NCBI GenBank assembly: GCA_023229685.1
Contig: JALNYT010000001.1
Span: 806,001 to 870,000, forward strand
Reading direction: 5' to 3'
Origin: Sulfuritalea sp.
GTDB lineage: Bacteria > Pseudomonadota > Gammaproteobacteria > Burkholderiales > Rhodocyclaceae
DNA length: 64,000 nucleotides
Numbering within the stretch: the first letter of the stretch is position 1; each line of letters begins with the position of its first letter. Both the position numbers and the translations under genes were made by a program. The notes under the pieces are model-generated. The model saw only the letters and a list, made by a program, of their open reading frames with translations, did no database searches and was not told the origin of the DNA. Positions 44,236 through 52,968 of the stretch are shown in pieces.

Positions 44236-44358
44236 GCTTTAGGAATGAACGATTGAATCCGGAACGAACTGCGAGTTTATCACGTGCCCGGTATCTGGCC
44301 AGCCTCGGTGACGCGGTTCCTGCTGCGCCTAAAAAGCCACCATAAGTCGCCTCTGCAA

Positions 44359-44976
44359 TCAAAACTTGATCAGCTTGCCGAGCTCGTTAATGAAGGCCTT
44401 GGGCTCGGGATCGTCGGAGTAACGGAAAACCAGCAGGCCGCGCCGGTCTACGAGATTGAGATAGCGGCTTTCGCCGCCGCCCAGAAGCTGCAGCAGTTTG
44501 GCATCGGTCGCCTTGACCAGAACCAGATCCGGGTGCGTCGCCATCAGGGCCGGCGCCGGCGTGGTTGCGTCTGTGATCACCCAAAGGCGGTCGAGGCGCA
44601 TCAAGCCGCGGCCTTGGGCCGTGCGCGCCTGGCGGGTCAGGTAGAGCGTGTGTTGACACCGCTCATCGCAGCCACCGGGTGCCGCAAAAATGAGCAGCCA
44701 CTTGCCGCTGACTGCAGGATGCTCCAGCGCTGCGCCATCCAGGCGCTGCAAGAATTCGAACGGCAGCGGCTGCGGCTCAAGCGGCCGACCCACGGTCGCC
44801 TTGACCTCTGGCGGTGATACATAGCGGAAGTACAGGGCGGCAAGAAGAGGCAGCACGCCGATCGCAATGATCGCCAGCACTATCAATCTTCCCTTGCGCT
44901 GGGCGGAACTTCCTCCAGCAGCCGGCAGCGGGTAACTGCCTTCGATTTCCTTGTTCATCTGTCTGTTTGCGTTCAT
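44359..44976 (-). CDS. SCO-like membrane-anchored oxidase-assembly protein
   Basis: A 205-residue protein with one N-terminal membrane helix (about residues 31-51) and a thioredoxin-like periplasmic domain. GKWLLIFAAPGGCDERCQHT + LYLTRQA has a C-x3-C pair as in copper-binding SCO proteins, but the distal His of true SCO1 is not evident. It occupies the place of the unnamed membrane protein next to SURF1 in betaproteobacterial cox clusters. The ATG at 44976 overlaps the SURF1 stop (ATGA). Confidence 0.75.
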   Translation of the reverse strand: MNANRQMNKEIEGSYPLPAAGGSSAQRKGRLIVLAIIAIGVLPLLAALYFRYVSPPEVKATVGRPLEPQPLPFEFLQRLDGAALEHPAVSGKWLLIFAAPGGCDERCQHTLYLTRQARTAQGRGLMRLDRLWVITDATTPAPALMATHPDLVLVKATDAKLLQLLGGGESRYLNLVDRRGLLVFRYSDDPEPKAFINELGKLIKF

Positions 44977-45671
44977 TTCTTGCGCCATGCAAAGAAGCCG
45001 TAGGCCGCTGCCATCAGGGCGAATGCCAGCCACATCGCTGCGTAGCCGTAGTGCCTGGACGCGGGATTTTCCGGAGAACCCCAGTCACGGATCAGGCCAT
45101 CCCCGTCCGCACCGGTTTGCAGCAGGATCACCGGCAACGCATCGAGGCCACTGCGCTGGCGGTAGTCCGCTTCACGCACATGCTGCCAGACGGCGCCCTG
45201 CGGCGGGGCTTTCTGCAATTCAAAGGTCCGCGTTTCGTAGCTGCGGGTCACGCCGGTAATCTCGATCTCACCGCCCGGCGTGCCAACCGACGGCAGGTCG
45301 GAACGCAGTCGCGGCGCAGCTATCCAGCCCCGATTGACCAGTACGACAACTTCAGTGCCGGACAACTGCAGCGGTGTGAGGACGTGATAGCCGGCGCGGC
45401 TGCCATGAATCTTGTTGTCCAGAAGAAGCGTTTTGCCCGCCAGCCAGCGACCACGCGCGGTCGCCGTCCGGTCGAGCAGTTTCTCGCGCTCGCGCTGCTG
45501 CGCCGACAGACTGATCGGCGTCGAGACCAGGGCCGCCTGCTCGCGCTCGAACCTCTCGCCGCGGGTTTCCGCGCGCCACAGCTGCAGACGCGCCATACCG
45601 AGGCAGGTCAGGATCAATAGCATGACCAGCAGCGGGCGCCGATAGCCGCGCTTGAGAGAAGAAATCAACAT
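44973..45671 (-). CDS. SURF1 family cytochrome oxidase assembly protein
   Basis: A 232-residue SURF1/Shy1 protein: N-terminal helix (RRPLLVMLLILTCLGMARLQ + LWRAETR), conserved VVVLVNRGWIAAPRLRSDLP, and C-terminal helix HYGYAAMWLAFALMAAAYGF preceded by NPASRHYGY. It helps insert heme a into subunit I. Start at 45671 gives the usual N-terminus. Confidence 0.92.
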   Translation of the reverse strand: MLISSLKRGYRRPLLVMLLILTCLGMARLQLWRAETRGERFEREQAALVSTPISLSAQQREREKLLDRTATARGRWLAGKTLLLDNKIHGSRAGYHVLTPLQLSGTEVVVLVNRGWIAAPRLRSDLPSVGTPGGEIEITGVTRSYETRTFELQKAPPQGAVWQHVREADYRQRSGLDALPVILLQTGADGDGLIRDWGSPENPASRHYGYAAMWLAFALMAAAYGFFAWRKK

Positions 45672-45750
45672 TGGCAAGGCGATGTGTCCGGGTTGGGGCC
45701 GTGTGCGAACCGCGAGTCCGGTAGACTGCACACTTTCAGAGAGGAAATCC

Positions 45751-45948
45751 ATGCGCGTTATTGTCGTACTGATGCTGATCGCCATTATCGCCAGCCTCGG
45801 CAGCGCTCTGCTCTTTGTCTATCGCGATCAAGGTCAGGGCAAGACCCGGGCGGTCAAGGCATTGTCGGTGCGCGTGGGGCTTTCCCTCGTTCTGTTTCTG
45901 CTGCTGATGGCCGCCTACCGGTTGGGCTGGATTGGCGAGCGCCTCTGA
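45751..45948 (+). CDS. DUF2909 twin-transmembrane protein
   Basis: A 65-residue protein of two membrane helices (VIVVLMLIAIIASLGSALLF and VGLSLVLFLLLMAAYRLGWI) joined by a short loop (VYRDQGQGKTRAVKALSVR). It matches the small DUF2909 proteins found in cox clusters. It has AGAGAGGAAA upstream and is transcribed against the surrounding oxidase genes. Function unknown. Confidence 0.85.
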   Translation: MRVIVVLMLIAIIASLGSALLFVYRDQGQGKTRAVKALSVRVGLSLVLFLLLMAAYRLGWIGERL

Positions 45949-45985
45949 TCTTGCGTAGCGCACGCTTGCTGCGCTGCGCCCCACT

Positions 45986-46843
45986 TTACAGCCAATAGAC
46001 GACGATAAACAGGCCCAGCCAGACGACGTCCACGAAGTGCCAGTACCAGGCCACTGCTTCGAAGGCAAAGTGACGCTCGGACGTGAAATGCCCCTTGATT
46101 GTCCGCAGCAGAATCACGGTCAGCATCGTCACGCCAAGCGTGACGTGAAAGCCGTGGAAACCGGTCAACATGTAAAAAGTCGAGCCGTAGACGCCGGTAG
46201 TCATCTTCAGATTCAAGTGGCTGTAGGCTTCGGCGTATTCGTAGGCCTGCAGGCTGATGAACACCAGGCCGAGCAGAATCGTCAAGGCCAAGCCGACGAT
46301 CAATTGCTGCCGCTTGTTCGCAACCAATGCCCAGTGCGCCCAGGTCACCGTGACGCCCGAACTCAACAGCAGCAGGGTATTGATTGCCGGAATGCCCCAG
46401 GCGTGCATCGGCGTGAAAGCATCCTTGACCGCGGGCCCCGCGCTGGGCCATACGTTCTTGAAGCCCTCCCAAAGCAACGCCTGTTCGGGACTCGCCAACT
46501 CGGGAACGGACAGGACACGAATATAAAAAAGTGCCCCGAAGAATGCTGCGAAAAACATGACTTCCGAAAAAATGAACCACGCCATTGCCCAACGGAAGGA
46601 ACGATCTACGTGCAGGTTGTAACTGCCGCCCTCGGACTCACCGATCACGCGACTAAACCAGCCGAACAGCATGGTCACCAGGACAGCGAATCCGCCGCCC
46701 AGCAGCATGAAACCGCCGTTCGTACTGGAGTTCATCGCCAGCACGGCGCCACTTGCCAAAAGGAGCAGGGCAAGCGAGCCAACCAGCGGCCAGTGTGAAG
46801 GCGCGGGAACGAAATAGCGGCTTGCGGATGCGGGGTGACTCAT
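45986..46843 (-). CDS. ctaE: Cytochrome c oxidase subunit III
   Basis: A 285-residue membrane protein with seven helices: FRWAMAWFIFSEVMFFAAFF, HAWGIPAINTLLLLSSGVTV + TWAH, TGFHGFHVTLGVTMLTVILL and AVAWYWHFVDVVWLGLFIVV + YWL. These are standard subunit III landmarks. Confidence 0.97.
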   Translation of the reverse strand: MSHPASASRYFVPAPSHWPLVGSLALLLLASGAVLAMNSSTNGGFMLLGGGFAVLVTMLFGWFSRVIGESEGGSYNLHVDRSFRWAMAWFIFSEVMFFAAFFGALFYIRVLSVPELASPEQALLWEGFKNVWPSAGPAVKDAFTPMHAWGIPAINTLLLLSSGVTVTWAHWALVANKRQQLIVGLALTILLGLVFISLQAYEYAEAYSHLNLKMTTGVYGSTFYMLTGFHGFHVTLGVTMLTVILLRTIKGHFTSERHFAFEAVAWYWHFVDVVWLGLFIVVYWL

Positions 46844-46899
46844 GTTGACCTCCTTTAAATCATATTATCGTTGTTGCCCTGTTGCCTTGGCGCCTTCAA

Positions 46900-47106
46900 T
46901 CACTGACGACTGATGTTGATTGCCAGCGTCACCAGCGCAATCACAAAGACCAGCATGAAAATCAGGGCTGTAATCAGAACCTGAAGCGGCGACAAAGCCG
47001 GCGTGTCGTGCTCGTGCACTTTGTGGCCGCGCACGCCCAAAAGGCCCCATGCAACCGTGCGCACGGTGCGCAAAAAACCGGCTTTGGCCGCTTGCGGCTT
47101 CGGCAT
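46900..47106 (-). CDS. DUF2970 small membrane protein
   Basis: A 68-residue protein with one C-terminal helix (PLQVLITALIFMLVFVIALV) and a basic N-terminus with TVAWGLLGVRGHKVHE, typical of the DUF2970 proteins between ctaG and ctaE in betaproteobacteria. It follows ctaG by three bases. Role unknown, presumably oxidase biogenesis. Confidence 0.88.
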   Translation of the reverse strand: MPKPQAAKAGFLRTVRTVAWGLLGVRGHKVHEHDTPALSPLQVLITALIFMLVFVIALVTLAINISRQ

Positions 47107-47109
47107 CGC

Positions 47110-47718
47110 TCAGCTCCGCTTTCCCGCTGCCGGCGACGTAACACTGCCCGCCGGCACCTCGAAAAATGTATACGAGAGCGTGACGGTGTTCACGTCATCA
47201 GGCAATTTCTTGTCGAGTACGAAGACCACGGGCATCTCGCGCACCTCGTGCGGCGCAAAAGTCTGCTGTTTGAAGCAAAAGCAGTCCAGCTTCTTTACGT
47301 AGCCACCGGCATGTTGCGGGCCATAGCTGGGTACAGCCTGGCCGATCACGGTAGTGTTGCGGGTATTCTCGACCCGATACATCACATTCACGATCTCGCC
47401 GGTTCTGACAGCAAGGCTGGCGGTCTCCGGACGAAAACGCAGTCCGTTGTCGTGGCTGTTGGCATCGAATTCAAGCGTCACCGGACGGCTCGGTATCGAC
47501 GACGCGGCAACCTGCTCCGCGCGGTCGATGTCGTAGAGCCCTGTCCATTCGCAAAAAGACCGGTAAAGGCGCGGCTGAGCGGCAACGAAAAGCAGGCTGC
47601 CGACAACGACAGCCAGCGATACCGCGACGACCCGCCGGTTGCCGCCGGATCGCGGCAGCGGTTCGGCAGCTGTCACTCCGATCGGGCTGAGGTCCGGGTT
47701 CAAGCGTTGGCCATCCAT
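47110..47718 (-). CDS. ctaG: Cytochrome c oxidase copper-insertion protein CtaG (Cox11)
   Basis: A 202-residue protein with one membrane helix (about 28-48) and a periplasmic immunoglobulin-like domain delivering copper to CuB. The metal motif is CFCF (KLDCFCFKQQTF), and EMPVVFVLDKKLPDDVNTVT + LSYTFF is conserved. The ATG at 47718 overlaps the 3' end of the preceding 39-residue gene. Confidence 0.95.
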   Translation of the reverse strand: MDGQRLNPDLSPIGVTAAEPLPRSGGNRRVVAVSLAVVVGSLLFVAAQPRLYRSFCEWTGLYDIDRAEQVAASSIPSRPVTLEFDANSHDNGLRFRPETASLAVRTGEIVNVMYRVENTRNTTVIGQAVPSYGPQHAGGYVKKLDCFCFKQQTFAPHEVREMPVVFVLDKKLPDDVNTVTLSYTFFEVPAGSVTSPAAGKRS

Positions 47719-47819
47719 TGCCGGACGATGAAACTCACGAACACAGCTGCAGCGAACAGCGCAAGGCCCAGGGCGATGCGACGATTGCCCGGCGCGTGCG
47801 ATGGTGCTTCGTTTCTCAT
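47700..47819 (-). CDS. Cytochrome oxidase small assembly protein (39 residues)
   Basis: A short gene: MRNEAPSHAPGNRRIALGLA then LFAAAVFVSFIVRQWMANA. It has one membrane helix behind a polar N-terminus, matching the tiny 'cytochrome oxidase small assembly protein' found between subunit I and Cox11 in betaproteobacteria. The ATG overlaps the ctaD stop by four bases, and its own end overlaps ctaG by 19 bases, so the three genes are tightly coupled. Confidence 0.85.
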   Translation of the reverse strand: MRNEAPSHAPGNRRIALGLALFAAAVFVSFIVRQWMANA

Positions 47820-49429
47820 GCTTCGGACTCCGCCGGATCAAACGCAGGAGGATCCTCGAAGGTATGGTGGGGCGCCGGAGAGGGAACCGTCCACTCCAAA
47901 CCGCGCGCTCCTTCCCAAGGCCGGGCTGCGGCCTTGGCGCCACCCCGAAGGGCCTGGAAGACCACCACTATAACCAGCAGTTGGCTGAAGCCGAAACCGA
48001 AGGCACCGATGGACGAAACCATGTTGAAGTCGGCGAACTGCTGGGCATAGTCGGGAATCCGGCGCGGCATGCCCGCGAGACCGAGGAAGTGCTGCGGGAA
48101 AAAGGCAACATTGAAGAAGATCATCGACAGCCAGAAGTGCAGCTTTCCGAGACCCTCGTTGTACATGTGGCCGGTCCATTTCGGCAGCCAATAGTAGAGG
48201 CCGGCAAAGGCGGAGAACAGCGCCCCGGCAACCATGACGTAATGGAAATGGGCGACCACATAGTAGGTGTCCTGCATCTGGATGTCGACTGCGGTCATTG
48301 CCAGCACCACGCCGGTAAGCCCGCCGATGGTAAACAGCACCAGGAAGCCCAGCGCGAACAGCATCGGCGTTTCGAAGGTCAGCGATCCGCGCCACATGGT
48401 GGTAACCCAGTTGAAGACCTTGACTCCTGTCGGTACCGCGATCAGCATGGTCGCATACATGAAGTAGAGCTGGCCGGTCAGCGGGATGCCGGTCACATAC
48501 ATGTGGTGCGCCCAGACGAAGAAGGAGATCAGGCCGATCGCCGCTATCGCATACACCATCGAGGTGTAGCCGAACAGACGCTTGCGCGAAAACGCGGGGA
48601 TCACATGGGAAACCACGCCGAAGGCCGGCAAAGCAATGATATAGACCTCGGGGTGGCCGAAGAACCAGAATATGTGCTGGAACAGCACCGGATCGCCGCC
48701 GCCGGCGGCGTTGAAGAAACTGGTGCCGAAGTGGCGGTCGGTCAGCAGCATCGTCACCGCGCCGGCCAGAATCGGCATCGTGGCGATCAACAGAAAACCC
48801 GTCACCAGCCAGGTCCAGCAGAACATCGGCATTTTCATCAAAGTCATGCCGGGTGCGCGCATGTTGAGAATCGTGGTGACGATGTTGATCGAACCCATGA
48901 TCGATGACATGCCGAGAATGTGGATGGCGAAGATGGCCATGTCCATGCCCATCCCCATCTGAATCGACAGCGGCGGATACAGAGTCCAGCCGGTGCCGGC
49001 GGCCCCGCCGGGGACGAAAATCGAGGCAGACAGAAGGATGGCGGCGGGCGGCAGCAGCCAGAAACTCCAGTTGTTCATCCGCGCGAACGCCATGTCGGGC
49101 GCTCCGATCATCAGCGGGATCATCCAGTTGGCGAAGCCGACAAAGGCCGGCATGATGGCACCGAACACCATGATCAGGGCGTGCAGCGTCAGCATCTGGT
49201 TGTAGAACTCGGGCGACACGTACTGAAGACCGGGGGACATCAGTTCCGCACGGATGATCAGAGACATTGCGCCGCCGACGAGGAACATCACGAAGCTGAA
49301 CATCAAGTACATCGAACCGATGTCCTTGTGGTTGGTCGTGGTTATCCAGCGCATCAACCCGGTCGGACCGTGACCATGGCTATCGTCTTCGTGGTGGCCG
49401 GCAGCGCCGACCTGTTGCGTAGCTTGCAT
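47816..49429 (-). CDS. ctaD: Cytochrome c oxidase subunit I
   Basis: The 537-residue catalytic heme-copper subunit with twelve helices. It has the low-spin heme and CuB landmarks: LHALIMVFGAIMPAFVGFAN, FWFFGHPEVYIIALPAFGVV, WAHHMYVTG and YYVVAHFHYVMVAGALFSAF, including the His-Tyr pair of A-type oxidases (GHPEVYI). It lies 31 bases after ctaC. Confidence 0.98.
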   Translation of the reverse strand: MQATQQVGAAGHHEDDSHGHGPTGLMRWITTTNHKDIGSMYLMFSFVMFLVGGAMSLIIRAELMSPGLQYVSPEFYNQMLTLHALIMVFGAIMPAFVGFANWMIPLMIGAPDMAFARMNNWSFWLLPPAAILLSASIFVPGGAAGTGWTLYPPLSIQMGMGMDMAIFAIHILGMSSIMGSINIVTTILNMRAPGMTLMKMPMFCWTWLVTGFLLIATMPILAGAVTMLLTDRHFGTSFFNAAGGGDPVLFQHIFWFFGHPEVYIIALPAFGVVSHVIPAFSRKRLFGYTSMVYAIAAIGLISFFVWAHHMYVTGIPLTGQLYFMYATMLIAVPTGVKVFNWVTTMWRGSLTFETPMLFALGFLVLFTIGGLTGVVLAMTAVDIQMQDTYYVVAHFHYVMVAGALFSAFAGLYYWLPKWTGHMYNEGLGKLHFWLSMIFFNVAFFPQHFLGLAGMPRRIPDYAQQFADFNMVSSIGAFGFGFSQLLVIVVVFQALRGGAKAAARPWEGARGLEWTVPSPAPHHTFEDPPAFDPAESEA

Positions 49430-49460
49430 TATCAGTTTCTCCTGAAGGCCGTTGGCGCGA

Positions 49461-50630
49461 TCACTTGCCGCGAAGTGCCTTGACTTCGGCGGGCTGAATG
49501 ACTTCGCCGAGCTTGTTGTTCCATGCGTTCCGCTCGTAGGCTACGACGGCCGCGACATCCGTATCGCTCAACTGCGCGGCGAAAGCCGCCATTGCGGTAC
49601 CCGGCTTGCCGTTCATGACACGATCAAGGTGATCCTTCTTCGGTCCCTTGACAATCTTGGAACCGTCGAGAGCAGGGAATACCGGCGGCAATCCCTGTCC
49701 GGTCGGCTGGTGACACGCTGCACAGTTCGCGGTGTAGACCTTTTCGCCATGGGCAACCAGTTCATCCAGCTTCCAGACCTTTGCCGGATCCTCTGACGCT
49801 GCAGCCATCGTCTTCTTCTGGTCGGCAGCCCAGGCTGCGAACTTTTCGGCGGAAACAACCTCGACCACTACCGGCATGAAGCCGTGGTCCTTGCCGCAGA
49901 GTTCGGAGCACTGGCCACGGTACGTACCTTCCTTCTCCGCACGGAACCAGGTGTCGCGCAGGAATCCGGGCACTGCGTCGGTCTTGACCGCAAACGCCGG
50001 CACCGACCAGCTGTGAATCACGTCGGACGCAGTAAGGAGCATGCGTACCTTCTTGCCAACCGGCACCACCAACGGGCGATCGACCTCCAGCAAATAGTGC
50101 TCACCCTTGGGGGCCTTGTTTTCGATCTGGTCGCGCGGCGTGGCCAGCACACTCATGTATTTCAGGCCGGCAGCGTCTCCGGTGAGGTATTCGTAATTCC
50201 ACTTCCATTGGTGACCGGTGGCCTTGATCGTGAGATCCGGTTGGGAGGTATCACGCATCTGCACCAGGGCCGACGTCGACGGAATGGCGATGGCGATCAG
50301 GATCAGAAGCGGGACGATGGTCCACGCCACTTCCACCTTGGTGTTCTCGTGAAAATCGGCTGCCTTGTGGCCCTTCGACTTGCGATGGAAAACCAGGGAA
50401 TAGGCAACAACGGCAAAGACGCCAATGAAGATCACGACGATAACCCACAACAAAAGGGTGTGCAGGTCGTAGACGCGCCGCGCCAAGGCACTCGCCGGCT
50501 CCTGAAGATTGATCTCCCAGGCGGCATTCGCAGCGCCACTCAGCGCGCCGAGCAGTCCCGCCATCAGGAGCCCCGCGTATCCGCGCCGCCAATGCATCGC
50601 GCTGCAATTCTTGTGTGAGTTTCGTGCCAT
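49461..50630 (-). CDS. ctaC: Cytochrome c oxidase subunit II fused to cytochrome c (caa3 type)
   Basis: A 389-residue protein: signal peptide (to about residue 36), two membrane helices, the CuA domain (QCSELCGKDHGFMPVVVEVV with both Cys, His and Met ligands), then a C-terminal cytochrome c domain with heme site CAACH and distal Met region (MNGKPGTAMAAF). The fused cytochrome marks a caa3-type oxidase. The ATG at 50630 is picked for its GGAGGGGAG ribosome-binding site. It is the first gene of the operon, with an FNR/Anr box about 150 bases upstream. Confidence 0.95.
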   Translation of the reverse strand: MARNSHKNCSAMHWRRGYAGLLMAGLLGALSGAANAAWEINLQEPASALARRVYDLHTLLLWVIVVIFIGVFAVVAYSLVFHRKSKGHKAADFHENTKVEVAWTIVPLLILIAIAIPSTSALVQMRDTSQPDLTIKATGHQWKWNYEYLTGDAAGLKYMSVLATPRDQIENKAPKGEHYLLEVDRPLVVPVGKKVRMLLTASDVIHSWSVPAFAVKTDAVPGFLRDTWFRAEKEGTYRGQCSELCGKDHGFMPVVVEVVSAEKFAAWAADQKKTMAAASEDPAKVWKLDELVAHGEKVYTANCAACHQPTGQGLPPVFPALDGSKIVKGPKKDHLDRVMNGKPGTAMAAFAAQLSDTDVAAVVAYERNAWNNKLGEVIQPAEVKALRGK

Positions 50631-50772
50631 CTCCCCTCCCCCTTCCACGTCAGTCTCGAGCCACGCGGCACAGCGTTGGCACGATTGGCTGAAGTGTTCG
50701 AAAACTTACCAAAAAGGTCCGCAGGAACCCCGTTCCAGTTTCTCAGCAGGGCAGAAGGTTAACACACTCCTA

Positions 50773-50786
50773 TTGATCTAAATCAA
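50773..50786. promoter_or_regulatory. FNR/Anr-type operator upstream of the caa3 oxidase operon
   Basis: TTGAT-CTAA-ATCAA is a perfect FNR-family palindrome in an A/T-rich patch (50770-50820). The only gene reading away from it on the minus strand is ctaC; mpl ends towards it. It suggests oxygen- or NO-responsive control of the oxidase by an FNR/Anr/Dnr regulator. The remainder of 50631-50904 shows no gene. Confidence 0.85.
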
Positions 50787-50904
50787 ATAAAGCTAGAAAT
50801 TATTGATATAAAAGATATGCGTTGCGCGAATATGCCAGCAGCCGACCCAGGTGAACTGCTTCAGGGCGCTGGCAGGACAGCGCAGCAAATCGCTTGACGG
50901 CCAG

Positions 50905-52254
50905 CTACAAGGCCAGGGCCGCGAGCAACTTGTCGTGCACGCCGCCAAACCCGCCGTTACTCATGATCAGTACCTGGTCACCCTCTCGCGCATCGGCCGC
51001 CACGGCTATTACCAGCAGTTCCAGATCATCGAAACTACGCGCCTTGTTGCCCAGCGGCGCCAGTGCTGCAGCGGTGTCCCAACCCAGATTGCCGGCATAG
51101 CAATACGTCGCATCGGCATCCGCCAGGCTTTCCGGCAGTTGCGCCTTCATTGCGCCCAGCTTCATGGTGTTCGAGCGCGGCTCAAGGACGGCAAGGATTC
51201 TGGCGCGGCCGACGCGCTGACGCAGGCCGGCGAGAGTCACGCGAATCGCCGTCGGATGATGGGCGAAATCGTCGATGACCGTTACACCGCGGACGGTGCC
51301 GCGCACTTCGAGCCGGCGCTTGATACCGCTGAAGCTGGCCAGAGCCTTGAGGCCGACGGCCACCGGCACTCCGGCGTGCCGCGCGGCCGCCAGCGCCGCC
51401 ACGGCGTTAGCCCGGTTGTGGGCGCCCGCGAGATCGAAGCGCTCGACCCGACCCTGCGCTTTGCCAGCCAGGGTCACGGCAAAGCCGCCAGAAGCGTCAG
51501 GCTCGCCGGCCTGCCAGCCCTCTGCGCCATTGAACCACTCGATCGGAGTCCAACAGCCGCGGGCCAATACCCGCCTGAGCGAGGTCTCCCCGGCATTTGC
51601 GATGATCAGGCCATTACTCGGCAAAGTCCGCACCAAATGGTGGAATTGAGTCTCGATAGCCGGAAGATCAGAGAAGATGTCCGCATGATCGAACTCAAGG
51701 TTGTTCAGAACCGCGGTGCGCGGCCGGTAGTGAACAAACTTGGAACGTTTGTCGCAAAACGCCGTGTCGTATTCATCGGCCTCGATGACGAAGAAGGGCG
51801 AATCGGTGAGCCGGGCCGAAACGCCGAAGCCTTGTGGCACGCCGCCCACCAGGAAAGAAGGATTCAGCCCGGCCTCCTCGAGAATCCACGCCAGCATTGA
51901 AGTCGTGGTCGTCTTGCCGTGGGTGCCCGCCACACCCAGCACCCAGCGACCGCCCAGAATGTTCTCGGCGAGCCATTGGGGCCCCGAAACATAGGGCAGG
52001 TTGCGGTCAAGAATGGCTTCGAGCAGGGGATTGCCACGTGAAATCGCATTACCGACCACAAACAGATCGGGGTTCAACGTCAATTGTTCGGCGCCAAAGC
52101 CGGACACCAGGTCAATGCCCTGTTCCCCGAGTTGCGTACTCATCGGCGGATAGACGTTGGCATCGCAGCCGGTAACGCGGTGCCCCGCCGCACGCGCCAG
52201 CAATGCGATACCTCCCATGAAGGTACCGCAGATGCCGAGGATGTGGATATGCAT
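50905..52254 (-). CDS. mpl: UDP-N-acetylmuramate:L-alanyl-gamma-D-glutamyl-meso-diaminopimelate ligase
   Basis: Recycles murein tripeptide by joining it to UDP-MurNAc. The 449-residue Mur ligase begins MHIHILGICGTFMGGIALLA; ATP loop GVAGTHGKTTTTSMLAWILE; EADEYDTAFCDKRSKFVHYR and HHPTAIRVTLAGLRQRVG are characteristic of Mpl. The ATG at 52254 is taken for the conserved N-terminus. Confidence 0.95.
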   Translation of the reverse strand: MHIHILGICGTFMGGIALLARAAGHRVTGCDANVYPPMSTQLGEQGIDLVSGFGAEQLTLNPDLFVVGNAISRGNPLLEAILDRNLPYVSGPQWLAENILGGRWVLGVAGTHGKTTTTSMLAWILEEAGLNPSFLVGGVPQGFGVSARLTDSPFFVIEADEYDTAFCDKRSKFVHYRPRTAVLNNLEFDHADIFSDLPAIETQFHHLVRTLPSNGLIIANAGETSLRRVLARGCWTPIEWFNGAEGWQAGEPDASGGFAVTLAGKAQGRVERFDLAGAHNRANAVAALAAARHAGVPVAVGLKALASFSGIKRRLEVRGTVRGVTVIDDFAHHPTAIRVTLAGLRQRVGRARILAVLEPRSNTMKLGAMKAQLPESLADADATYCYAGNLGWDTAAALAPLGNKARSFDDLELLVIAVAADAREGDQVLIMSNGGFGGVHDKLLAALAL

Positions 52255-52362
52255 GTCACGGTTCCGTGAAATAATGAAGCGGATTTTACCCCGCCAGGGG
52301 ATACCGTCCGCCGCCCTGAAGGCTGCGGACATAACCGCACGCAGCATTTGCCAAGCCACGCC

Positions 52363-52968
52363 ATGCCACGCCGCAAGCCTGCCCCCTCAGCCTCCAGCCA
52401 TCTGCGACGCGCGATCGCCAGCGCCGCAGCACGCCTGATGGCCGAGGAAGGGATCACCGACTACGGCGCGGCGAAACGCAAGGCGGCGCGTAGCGTGGGT
52501 GCCGGCGAAGGAGAGGCGTTGCCGACCAACGAAGAGATCGAGACCGAGTTGCGCGCCTGGCAGTCGCTCTATCAGGAAGATGAGCAGCGCGAACGGGTCC
52601 ACGATTTGCGCACAACCGCGCTGGAGGTAATGCAGTTGCTGGCTGAATTCAATCCCTACCTTAGCGGCGGCGCACTGGATGGCACCGCCGGTCGCTATTC
52701 CGCCGTGGAGTTGGACCTGTACGCCGATAGCAGTAAAGATGTAGAGATTATGCTTCTATCTAACGGCATCTCCTACGATTCTATGGATAACAGACGGATT
52801 GGCGTTGATGCCCAGTTGTGTCTTGAATGGAATGACTTTCCGGTACTGATCTCGGTGTACCCTACTTCGGCAGAGCGACAGCAACCCAAGAATTCCCACG
52901 GCGGACGAGGCCGCCAGCGCGTTCGCGCCGAGGCCGTGCGCGAACTACTGCGAGAGGCGCCAAAATGA
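52363..52968 (+). CDS. Conserved hypothetical protein
   Basis: A 201-residue soluble protein, not assigned to a named function. The N-terminal basic helix HLRRAIASAAARLMAEEGIT + DYGAAKRKAA is followed by an acidic helical region and an alpha/beta segment (GRYSAVELDLYADSSKDVEI + MLLSNGISYDSM) with a faint resemblance to nucleotidyltransferase folds. It is divergent from mpl and overlaps the TlpA-like gene by four bases. Confidence 0.7.
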   Translation: MPRRKPAPSASSHLRRAIASAAARLMAEEGITDYGAAKRKAARSVGAGEGEALPTNEEIETELRAWQSLYQEDEQRERVHDLRTTALEVMQLLAEFNPYLSGGALDGTAGRYSAVELDLYADSSKDVEIMLLSNGISYDSMDNRRIGVDAQLCLEWNDFPVLISVYPTSAERQQPKNSHGGRGRQRVRAEAVRELLREAPK

